Below, in pieces: positions 1 to 7,321 of a DNA stretch of 64,000 nucleotides. This DNA is from Marinobacter profundi (GTDB lineage Bacteria; Pseudomonadota; Gammaproteobacteria; Pseudomonadales; Oleiphilaceae). The translations under genes were made by a program, and so were the position numbers. Every line of letters starts with the position of its first letter. The stretch's first letter is position 1. Location: assembly GCF_002744715.1 (NCBI RefSeq), contig NZ_KZ319367.1, positions 241,785-305,784 of the forward strand, in the 5' to 3' direction. The notes under the pieces are model-generated. The model was not told the DNA's origin and made no database searches. It saw only the letters and a program-made list of their open reading frames with translations.

Positions 1-163
1 GTGGGGTTTTTTATTGGGCGGCTAAAAACCGGCGACTGAAAAACCGCTGGCTGCAAGGAAGGGATAACCTGCAGCGGTATGGGTGTACGCAGCCTGTAGC
101 GGGTCGCCCTGATACCCGCTACCACCCCTGGGGGTGGCTCATCGGGTCGGCTCCCGGGAGTTC
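1..163. other. Left-edge intergenic sequence with two hairpins
   Basis: No gene is visible here. The sequence lies beyond the stop of the minus-strand kinase gene and runs to the window edge. It has a 9-bp inverted repeat, GTAGCGGGT (96-104) with ACCCGCTAC (114-122), and directly beside it a compact hairpin CCACCCC/GGGGTGG (122-137). Neither has a T-run on the minus side, so they are at best weak terminators for the kinase transcript. A T-run near positions 7-12 may belong to a terminator of a gene outside the window. Confidence 0.4.
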
Positions 164-3100
164 TCAGGCCCGCTTCTGCTTCAGTAACTTGTTCACCAGA
201 GCCCTCAGGGCGGCGGGTTTCACTGGCTTGTAAAGCAACTGGTACCCCCTCGCGAGGGCGTCCTCACGCACTTCCGGGGCCATATAGCCGGTAATCAGGA
301 TACCTGGAATGCCGGCGCCGTGGCTGGCCCGGATCCGGTCCATTGCATCCAGGCCGTTTTGGTCATCATCCAGCTGGTAGTCCGCAAGAATGATGTCCGG
401 AACGCGTCCATCCAGCTTCTCCGTCGCGTCTTCGAGGCTCTCGGCAGCCGTGACCTGGCACTGCCAGTTATCCAGCAGCGCAACCATGCCCTGCAGGATG
501 TTGGAGTCGTTATCGATACACAGTACGTGAAGCCCTCGCAGGCTCGAAACGCCTCGTGTCGCCCGGTGGGCGTTGTCGCCTGTTTTCTCGGTGTGGACGG
601 GGGCGGTGAGGGGGACCGTGATGCTGAAGACGCTGCCGCGACCCTGGATGGACTGCACGTTGACCGGATGATTGAGCATGCCACTGATGCGATCAACTAT
701 AGCCAGGCCCAGTCCCAGGCCTTTTTTGTCCCTGCCGTGCTGAAGCCGGCGGAACTCTTCAAAGATGTGGGCCAGCTGATCTTCCGGGATGCCCGGGCCG
801 GTATCCCACACTTCGATGCGCAGGTAGCCCTTCAGGCGCCGGCAGCCGAGCAGGATTTTTCCTTTCGGGGTGTAGCGAATCGCATTGGAGAGAAAGTTCT
901 GTACCACTCGCCTCAGCAGCGTGGCATCCGAGCGGACCCAAGCCTTACTGGGTACCACGTGGAGCTCCAGGCCCTGATCCTTGGCAATGGCGGAAAAGTC
1001 CGTGGCCAGATGACGCAGCATTTCGTTCACCGGGAAAGCCGCAATCTTTGGCTCCAGGGCACCGGCATCCAGTTTGGAGATATCGAGCAGCGTGCTGATA
1101 ATTTCTTCGGCGGCACCAAGGGAGCTGTCGATGTGCTCGACCAGTTCCCGGACTTCGGCACTCTGGGCCTTGCCGGACAGTGCCGAGGTGAACAGTCGTG
1201 CCGCGTTGAGGGGCTGGAGCAGGTCATGGCTGGCTGAGGCCAGGAAGCGGGTTTTGCTCTGGTTGGCCTGTTCTGCGACCGATTTGGCCTTGAGCATCTG
1301 TTCGTTGATCACCTGCAATTCCTGGGTGCGCTCCTTGACGCGCTGCTCCAGGTATATGTTGGTTTCTTTCAGCGCCTGCTCGGTTCGGCGCATGGCTGTG
1401 ATGTCCTGGAAGGTGGTCACATAACCGCCACCGGGTATTGGACTGCCGTCGATTTTCAGCACGGTTCCGTCGGGCCGGTGACGCTCATAGGACATGGGTT
1501 TGCCCTCGCGCATGCTGTTGCAACGGTCAGCAATGATCTCGTCGATTTTTCGCGCCGGCAGGTTCGAGCTGGTCAGGTTGTAGCGCATCAGGTCTTCGAT
1601 GGGGCGTCCTACCCGCACGTAGCCCTTGGGATAGGTGAACAGCTCCAGGTAGCGGTGATTCCACACCACGAGCTGCTGTTGGTGGTTTACCACCGACACC
1701 CCCAGGCTGATGTTTTCGATCGCCGACTGGAGAAGTTCCCGGCTGAAGGTCATGGCCTGGGAGGCTTCGTCGACAATGCTGACCACGTCTTCAATCTGCA
1801 TATCCCGACCGGTGAGGGTGGATTCCAGGACTACGCGGGCAGTGGATGCGCCAATCACCGACGCCAGTTGGCGTTCGATGTACTTCATCAGGTGGGTGGA
1901 GGCAGGGCGCTGGGGTGACAGCCGGATTGCGTTACGACGTTCGTAGTTGCGGAATAACGCTTCGGCGCGTTCTTCGCCCATGAAACGATCGGCCAGCGCC
2001 TGCAGATCGGCGGTGAGCACCTCGCCTTCCCAGGCCTGTTGCTGGGGGGTGTCGCCACGGGGCTGGGGATCGTGGAAAAAGGAGGCGATCTGGATCTTTT
2101 CACGTACCCGTTGGCGGGTGAGCATGGAAAGTACCACGTAAGTGATGGTGTTGACCCCCAGGCTCCAGATGATGCCATGGCTGACATGGTCAAGCTCCAG
2201 TCCGAACAGGGCTGTTGGCCGGGTCCAGTGCAGGGCAAACAGTCCTTCCTTGATAAGGGTATCGTTCAGCCAGCCGGTGGAGGCCAGCGCGGGAATGAGC
2301 AGGGTATAGCACCACAGCAGGAAGCCCAGTCCCAGGCCCCAGACCGCACCGGTGTGATTGCCCCGGCGCCAGAGGATGCCGCCCACAAGGGCGGGGCCGA
2401 ACTGGGCCGCTGCGGCGAAGGACAGCAGGCCGAATGACGTCAGACTGTACTGCTCACCCGCCAGCCGATAAAAGCCGTATGCGGTGAACATGATGACGAA
2501 GATGGCGACCCGCCGGATACTCAGCAGCAGATAACTCAGGTCTCCGCGCTGGTTCATTCTTGGCCGGAAGAATTTCAGCAGGGCAGGCATGATGATTTCG
2601 TTGCTCACCATGGTCGCGATGGCAACAGAGGACACGATGACCATGGCTGCCGCGGCCGAACCGCCACCGAGGAAGGCCAGCACCGCCAGCCACTCCTTGC
2701 CAGCCTGGATCGGCAGGTTAAGGATCAGGATGTCCGGATTGGTAGTTGCCGCGTCCGAAGACAGCAGGCCTGCAGCGGCAATGGGAATGACAAAGGCACT
2801 GGCGATAACCAGGTAGATTGGCATGGCCCAGCGCGCGGTATCGAAGTCTTTGTGATCGGTATTTTCAACGACCATGACATGGAATTGTCGCGGCAGGCAG
2901 ATGATGGCCAGCATGGCGACCAGCGTCTGGGTTATAAAGGCCGGCGCCTCCAGTGCGTCGGTGGTCAGGGTGCCGGTTAGTCCGGCAGCGCTGACCTGGC
3001 TGAACAGGTCTCCGAAGCCCCCATACAGGCTATAGCCGACAAACAGGCCGACCGCGACGAAGGCCACCAGCTTGATGACGGATTCGAAGGCAACCGCCTG

Positions 3101-3682
3101 GATCATGCCGCGGTGGTGTTCGGTGGATTCCAGGTGACGGGTTCCGAAGAGTACCGTAAACACGGCAAGTGCGAGGGTGATATACCACGCCGAATCGGTC
3201 CAGGCGGCCACCGCGAGCTCTCCCTGACCAGTGCCGCTTCCGGAAAGCACATTAAAGCCCATGGAGATGGCTTTGAGTTGCAGTGCGATGTAGGGCACGC
3301 TGCCAATCAGGGCGAACGCTGCAATCATCGCCGCCAGCGACTGGGATTTGCCGTAGCGGGAGGCAATGAAATCGGCAATGGAGGTGCTGTTGTTGCGTTT
3401 GCTGATATAGATGATGCGCCGTAGCAGGGACGCGCCAAAGAGAAAGACCAGTAGTGGCCCGAGGTAAATGGGCAGGAAGCCGAGTCCCTCCTGGGTGGCG
3501 CGGCCGACCGCGCCGTAAAATGTCCAGGAGGTGAAATAGACGGCCAACGAGAGCGCGTAGATGTGTGTTCTGGCCATCCGCTTGCGGTAAAGGCCGGGAT
3601 GGCGGTCCCCGGCCCAGGCTATCAGGAACAGCACGGAAATGTAGGAAATCGAAATTAATACAAGCAGCCAGCCACTAATCAT
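164..3682 (-). CDS. crbS: CrbS-type hybrid sensor kinase with sodium:solute symporter N-terminus
   Basis: Hybrid histidine kinase of the CrbS (MxtR) type. In Vibrio and Pseudomonas this family works with the LuxR-type regulator CrbR to switch on acetate use through acs. The protein has 1172 residues. The first ~520 form a multi-spanning SLC5 sodium:solute symporter fold. A PAS domain follows at about 660-760, then a coiled coil, then HisKA with the phospho-acceptor H819 in ASHDLLQPL. The HATPase shows NFLSNAIRYTP, DTGPGIP and GLGLGLAI boxes. The C-terminal receiver has acceptor D1101 in ILADYQL and the conserved lysine in YKPV. All catalytic motifs are intact. It lies downstream of a symporter operon on the same strand, which fits acetate sensing; the partner CrbR is not in the window. 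The ligand is inferred from family and context. Confidence 0.85.
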   Translation of the reverse strand: MISGWLLVLISISYISVLFLIAWAGDRHPGLYRKRMARTHIYALSLAVYFTSWTFYGAVGRATQEGLGFLPIYLGPLLVFLFGASLLRRIIYISKRNNSTSIADFIASRYGKSQSLAAMIAAFALIGSVPYIALQLKAISMGFNVLSGSGTGQGELAVAAWTDSAWYITLALAVFTVLFGTRHLESTEHHRGMIQAVAFESVIKLVAFVAVGLFVGYSLYGGFGDLFSQVSAAGLTGTLTTDALEAPAFITQTLVAMLAIICLPRQFHVMVVENTDHKDFDTARWAMPIYLVIASAFVIPIAAAGLLSSDAATTNPDILILNLPIQAGKEWLAVLAFLGGGSAAAAMVIVSSVAIATMVSNEIIMPALLKFFRPRMNQRGDLSYLLLSIRRVAIFVIMFTAYGFYRLAGEQYSLTSFGLLSFAAAAQFGPALVGGILWRRGNHTGAVWGLGLGFLLWCYTLLIPALASTGWLNDTLIKEGLFALHWTRPTALFGLELDHVSHGIIWSLGVNTITYVVLSMLTRQRVREKIQIASFFHDPQPRGDTPQQQAWEGEVLTADLQALADRFMGEERAEALFRNYERRNAIRLSPQRPASTHLMKYIERQLASVIGASTARVVLESTLTGRDMQIEDVVSIVDEASQAMTFSRELLQSAIENISLGVSVVNHQQQLVVWNHRYLELFTYPKGYVRVGRPIEDLMRYNLTSSNLPARKIDEIIADRCNSMREGKPMSYERHRPDGTVLKIDGSPIPGGGYVTTFQDITAMRRTEQALKETNIYLEQRVKERTQELQVINEQMLKAKSVAEQANQSKTRFLASASHDLLQPLNAARLFTSALSGKAQSAEVRELVEHIDSSLGAAEEIISTLLDISKLDAGALEPKIAAFPVNEMLRHLATDFSAIAKDQGLELHVVPSKAWVRSDATLLRRVVQNFLSNAIRYTPKGKILLGCRRLKGYLRIEVWDTGPGIPEDQLAHIFEEFRRLQHGRDKKGLGLGLAIVDRISGMLNHPVNVQSIQGRGSVFSITVPLTAPVHTEKTGDNAHRATRGVSSLRGLHVLCIDNDSNILQGMVALLDNWQCQVTAAESLEDATEKLDGRVPDIILADYQLDDDQNGLDAMDRIRASHGAGIPGILITGYMAPEVREDALARGYQLLYKPVKPAALRALVNKLLKQKRA

Positions 3683-3736
3683 AAATCCGCGTTCTCATCC
3701 GGCCATAATCATGTGAGATATCACCCGCGGCGTCCG

Positions 3737-4240
3737 TCAGCCACAGGTAACCTCAAGCAACTCATCTCCAGCTTCCAGAACTTTCATGTGGTCCACGCGC
3801 GGAGTTCCGTCAGCGCCAATGGGAACCAGTTCCCGGGTGGTGCAGTTGAGAATGTGCATGCGATGGGAGACAGCGTCAGTCACCGTCTGTTCAAAGCGGT
3901 AGAGAGTGAAGCGGACAATGTTCTCATCGGCGGTGTCCCGGGCAATACCGTTGGTGTCGACGACCGAGAAGGCGGTGACGTGAGGGAATACGAAGGTCCA
4001 TGGGCGCCACAGAATGGTTTGCCGTTCTGCACTGACCACAACGGCACCATCGGGAAGCAGTGTCTGCTTGTGGTCATACCAGGTGTACTCACCCTGGATC
4101 AGATAGGCCAGCATCCCGGCTCCGGCAAATACCGGGATTAGCCATTTCGGAGCTTTCTTGGCGGTGACGGCACGGATGCCCATGGCAATACCGGCGGCAC
4201 CCAGGCCACAGAAGACGGTGGCGACAAACGTCCAGAACAT
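3737..4240 (-). CDS. Small membrane protein of unknown function in the acetate cluster
   Basis: I do not recognise this 167-residue protein. Two hydrophobic segments, about residues 3-25 and 33-50, are followed by a soluble domain of roughly 115 residues with two cysteines (in ILNCTT and near the C-terminus). It would be an inner-membrane protein with most of its mass on one face. The start has a good ribosome binding site (GAGGA about 9 bases upstream). It sits between the symporter genes and the crbS-like kinase, all on the minus strand, 54 bases before the kinase start, so co-transcription with the kinase is likely. A strong terminator ends immediately upstream of its ribosome binding site, so expression needs readthrough or a promoter inside that short gap. 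A role in acetate sensing or transport is only inferred from position. Confidence 0.7.
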   Translation of the reverse strand: MFWTFVATVFCGLGAAGIAMGIRAVTAKKAPKWLIPVFAGAGMLAYLIQGEYTWYDHKQTLLPDGAVVVSAERQTILWRPWTFVFPHVTAFSVVDTNGIARDTADENIVRFTLYRFEQTVTDAVSHRMHILNCTTRELVPIGADGTPRVDHMKVLEAGDELLEVTCG

Positions 4241-4255
4241 AAAATTGTTTCCTCG

Positions 4256-4291
4256 AAAAAAAACGGGCTCCCTCGAAGAGGAAGCCCGTTC
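4256..4291 (-). terminator. Rho-independent terminator of the symporter operon
   Basis: Read on the minus strand, the sequence forms an 8-bp stem (AACGGGCT with AGCCCGTT), one mismatch and a further 4-bp stem (CCTC/GAGG) around a 3-base loop, followed by a run of about nine T. It starts some 45 bases after the symporter stop codon and is a textbook intrinsic terminator. The T-run ends about 15 bases before the start codon of the next minus-strand gene. Confidence 0.9.
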
Positions 4292-4336
4292 GGAGTCAAC
4301 CGTCAGTACATGGACTGAGCAGAGTTGACGTGTTGC

Positions 4337-6109
4337 TTAGTGGTCTTGAGCCTGACCGGCACCGCGGGGGTAACGGACGCTTTCAACCAGCTCCTGAATC
4401 TCAACGGGCGGTTCTTCAGTGACGTTGGACACCACGAAGGCTACCGCAAAGTTGACGATTGCACCAACTGCACCGATGGACAGCGGGGAGATACCCATTA
4501 CCCAGTTGGCAGCGTTGTCTGGCAGGTTGGCGGTACCCGGAATGAAGAACCAGCCTTTGTACATGAAGATGTACACCAGGGTGAAGATCAGACCGGACAG
4601 CATACCGGCGATGGCGCCGATGTTGTTAACCCGCTTGGAGAAGATACCCATCATCAGGGCAGGGAACAGGGAAGCAGCGGCAATACCGAATGCCAGAGCT
4701 ACTACCTGTGCCGCGAAGCCCGGAGGATTGATACCGAGCCAGGTGGCAACCACGATTGCTACAGCCATGGAGATACGGGCTGCCAGCAGCTCACCTTTCT
4801 CGGAGATGTTCGGGTTGATGGAGCCCTTGATCAGGTCATGACTGACCGCCGAGGAGATCGCCAGCAACAGACCGGCTGCCGTGGACAGTGCTGCTGCCAG
4901 ACCACCCGCTGCAATCAGACCGATAACCCAGCCTGGCAGGTTGGCAATTTCGGGGTTGGCCAGAACCAGGATGTCATTGTTAACGACCAGTTCGTTGCCG
5001 TTCCAGCCACGCTCCTGAGCGGTAGTGGATGCGAACTGCTCGTTCTTGTCGTTGTACACCTGGATGCGACCATCGCTGTTCTTGTCTTCAAACTTGATCA
5101 GACCGGTTTCTTCCCAGGTCTGGATCCAGCCAGGACGAGCGTCGTACTCGATCGGCTGTGCCGCAGTGCCTTCCGGATAGATGGTGGTCATCAGGTTCAG
5201 ACGAGCCATGGAAGCAACGGCCGGAGCGGTCAGGTACAGCAGGGCGATGAACACCAGCGCCCAGCCGGCGGACCAGCGTGCGTCAGCAACCTTGGGTACA
5301 GTGAAGAAGCGGATGATAACGTGGGGCAGACCCGCAGTACCGATCATCAGTGACAGGGTGAACAGAACCATGTTCAGTTTGTTGTCGATGTCAGCGGTGT
5401 ACTCGTTGAAGCCGAGGTCGGTGATGACCTGGTTCAGCTTGTCGAGAATCGGCATGCCAGAATCAGCGTGGGTGGAGAACAGGCCCAGCGGAGGAATGGC
5501 GTTGCCGGTCAGTTGCATGGAGATGAACACGGCCGGAATGGTGTAGGCAACGATCAGTACGCAGTACTGGGCGACCTGGGTGTAGGTGATGCCCTTCATG
5601 CCACCGAGAACAGCGTAGATGAAAACCACCACTGCCGCGATGATCAGACCGGTTGTTGCCTCAACTTCCAGGAAGCGGGAGAAGGCTACACCGGCACCGG
5701 CCATCTGGCCGATTACGTAGGTTACCGACGCCACGATCAGACAGACAACGGCTACCAGGCGGGCGTTCTTGCTGTAGAAGCGGTCACCGATAAACTCGGG
5801 TACCGTGAATTTGCCGAACTTCCGCAGGTACGGAGCCAGCAGCATGGCCAGCAGGACGTAACCGCCGGTCCAGCCCATCAGGAAGGTGGAGTTGGCGTAG
5901 CCACCGGCGGCAATCAGGCCCGCCATGGAGATGAAGGAGGCTGCCGACATCCAGTCCGCACCGATCGCCATACCGTTGGTGATCGGGTGTACGCCACCGC
6001 CGGCGACGTAGAAATCCTTGGTGCTACCGGCCTTGGCCCAGATAGCAATCAGGATATAGAGGAGGAAGGAGCCCCCTACAAAAATCAGGTTAATCGCAAA
6101 TTGGCTCAT
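4337..6109 (-). CDS. Sodium:solute symporter, VC_2705/ActP-like, probable acetate uptake
   Basis: Inner-membrane Na+-coupled symporter of the SSS (SLC5) family, 590 residues, matching the VC_2705-type large subunit that pairs with a DUF4212 small subunit. Recognisable family stretches are GGVHPITNGMAIGADWMSAA near the N-terminus and GLAAALSTAAGLLLAISSAV in the second half. The likely substrate is acetate or another short monocarboxylate. An unusual hydrophilic insertion at about residues 315-375 includes an EF-hand-like loop starting at D342 (DKNSDGRI), with D342, N344 and D346 at the usual ligand positions. The small-subunit gene lies 6 bases upstream and a strong terminator follows, so the pair forms a two-gene operon. 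Substrate assignment rests on family and on the neighbouring CrbS-like kinase. Confidence 0.88.
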   Translation of the reverse strand: MSQFAINLIFVGGSFLLYILIAIWAKAGSTKDFYVAGGGVHPITNGMAIGADWMSAASFISMAGLIAAGGYANSTFLMGWTGGYVLLAMLLAPYLRKFGKFTVPEFIGDRFYSKNARLVAVVCLIVASVTYVIGQMAGAGVAFSRFLEVEATTGLIIAAVVVFIYAVLGGMKGITYTQVAQYCVLIVAYTIPAVFISMQLTGNAIPPLGLFSTHADSGMPILDKLNQVITDLGFNEYTADIDNKLNMVLFTLSLMIGTAGLPHVIIRFFTVPKVADARWSAGWALVFIALLYLTAPAVASMARLNLMTTIYPEGTAAQPIEYDARPGWIQTWEETGLIKFEDKNSDGRIQVYNDKNEQFASTTAQERGWNGNELVVNNDILVLANPEIANLPGWVIGLIAAGGLAAALSTAAGLLLAISSAVSHDLIKGSINPNISEKGELLAARISMAVAIVVATWLGINPPGFAAQVVALAFGIAAASLFPALMMGIFSKRVNNIGAIAGMLSGLIFTLVYIFMYKGWFFIPGTANLPDNAANWVMGISPLSIGAVGAIVNFAVAFVVSNVTEEPPVEIQELVESVRYPRGAGQAQDH

Positions 6110-6115
6110 CGTGTC

Positions 6116-6379
6116 TTACTCCTCATGTACGCCGAATTGCTCATCGATCTTGTTCATGCGCCAGGCGTAGAAGAAGATGAGGGCAATGAAGGTAAGAATT
6201 GAGCCTTGCTGGGCGAACCAGAAGCCCAGGTCGGTACCGCCGACGGCGATTCCGGCCAACATCGGGCGGAGCAGGATTGCAAAACCGTAGGATACCAGGG
6301 CCCAGACGATCAGGCTCCCAAATATCAGGCGAAGGTTCGCCTTCCAGTATTTCTCAGCGTCGTAGCTATGACCTGACAT
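6116..6379 (-). CDS. DUF4212 small subunit of sodium:solute symporter
   Basis: 87-residue membrane protein of the DUF4212 family, the small partner of VC_2705-type symporters. It begins with a short polar stretch (about residues 1-15) that includes the aromatic YWKANL motif, then has two transmembrane helices (about 18-38 and 52-73), and ends with a charged tail containing RMNKID. Its stop is 6 bases before the large-subunit start, so the two are translated from one message. The start has a clear AGGAG ribosome binding site at 6391-6387, and the leader just upstream carries four AAC triplets. It probably assembles with the large subunit in the inner membrane; the exact role of the small subunit is not established. 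Confidence 0.88.
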   Translation of the reverse strand: MSGHSYDAEKYWKANLRLIFGSLIVWALVSYGFAILLRPMLAGIAVGGTDLGFWFAQQGSILTFIALIFFYAWRMNKIDEQFGVHEE

Positions 6380-6386
6380 AGGATTA

Positions 6387-6405
6387 CTCCTGTGTTGTTG
6401 TTGTT
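6387..6405 (-). promoter_or_regulatory. (AAC)4 element next to the symporter operon ribosome binding site
   Basis: On the minus strand, four AAC triplets (6405-6394) lie three bases before the AGGAG ribosome binding site (6391-6387). This fits the AAnAAnAA catabolite-activity motif bound by Hfq with Crc in pseudomonads, and also the (AAN)4 motif bound by the distal face of Hfq. The rest of the leader is rich in CAA and CCAACAAAA and should be unstructured. Whether this organism has Crc cannot be seen here, so catabolite repression is an inference. The alternative is a plain unstructured leader that boosts translation. Confidence 0.5.
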
Positions 6406-6597
6406 GAGTTTTGTTGGGTTTTCGGTGGGGTGTCTTGGATAGAGAAATTATTATTCATATAGTTTTTCTCCGACTTGTTGTCCTCTTCGACTTTACCGGT
6501 CAACCGATATATAGATATTGGCAAAAGGTCTAATTTTGAGGTTTTTCTCCTGAAACCTTGATTGCTATCCCTTTTTTCGGTTTGCCGGGAGGTGGGG

Positions 6598-7305
6598 TCA
6601 GAGCCTTTGAATGGTTTTCAGACGACGGTAATAACGCAGTTTATCGTTCAATTCAGATAGCGTATTTACGCCGCTTTTAAGTGCCTTATTGAGACAGATA
6701 AGCATGAGTTCTGCGGTGGCCAGCGCATCGGCAGCGGCGTGATGTCGCTCGCTGACTTCCAGACCGAAGTAGTCTGACCAGTTATCGAGGCGGGTGCCTC
6801 CGGTTTCGGCATTGGGGAAAAATGCCGGCAGGATATCGGCGACATCCAGCCAGAGGTGGCTTTGGGAGTAGCCGAGGGTCTGTTTGAGAGTCTTTTCGAG
6901 GAATTTCTGGTCAAAAGCGGCGTGGAAGGCGAACACCGGATCACCGTCCATCCATTCAAGCAGGTGCAGCAGGGCATCTTCCGTTTCATGTCCGCGGGTG
7001 AGTGCCTCGTTGCCGATGCCGTGAATCAGCACGGTTTCACTGATATCCAGCTCCGGGCGACGCAGAATCAGGTCGAACTGGTCGTCGAAGGGAATTTTCA
7101 TGGCGTCGATTGCGACGGCGCCGATTGCGATCACCTCGTCCTTTGCCGGGTTGAGCCCGGTGGTTTCCAGGTCCAGCACGATCAGTCGGGTTGTCGCCAG
7201 CGGCTGGCTGGCGGCGGTTGCCGGTTTCGGCAGGTTATCGAAGTCATGGAGTGCCGTAGCACCCGAGAGCCGCCGGTGAATCCAGTCTTTGATCTGCTCA
7301 AGCAT
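6598..7305 (-). CDS. DnaQ-like 3'-5' exonuclease
   Basis: DEDDh-family exonuclease related to the epsilon proofreading subunit of DNA polymerase III, about 235 residues from the ATG at 7305. Exo motifs are present in order: VLDLETTG (Exo I, metal-binding D and E), HAAFDQKFL (Exo II) and HHAAADALATAEL (Exo III, H and D). An in-frame TTG at 7338 would add 11 residues and overlap the upstream gene; neither start has a strong ribosome binding site, so the start is uncertain. The upstream DUF294 gene ends within 20 bases and the two are probably co-translated. This exonuclease plus DUF294 pair typically accompanies VC_2705 symporter/CrbS clusters. It is unlikely to be the replicative proofreader; its substrate is unknown. 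Confidence 0.85.
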   Translation of the reverse strand: MLEQIKDWIHRRLSGATALHDFDNLPKPATAASQPLATTRLIVLDLETTGLNPAKDEVIAIGAVAIDAMKIPFDDQFDLILRRPELDISETVLIHGIGNEALTRGHETEDALLHLLEWMDGDPVFAFHAAFDQKFLEKTLKQTLGYSQSHLWLDVADILPAFFPNAETGGTRLDNWSDYFGLEVSERHHAAADALATAELMLICLNKALKSGVNTLSELNDKLRYYRRLKTIQRL

Positions 7306-7321
7306 GATGCGCGGTTGGCTC

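Noticed and set aside
320..1237. A 305-codon plus-strand open frame opposite the crbS-like kinase
   Set aside because: It is a codon-bias shadow of the kinase and receiver domains, with no coherent protein features.
4325..5353. A 342-codon plus-strand open frame opposite the symporter
   Set aside because: Composition is dominated by Gly, Gln and Asp from reading transmembrane codons backwards; no start signal or domain.
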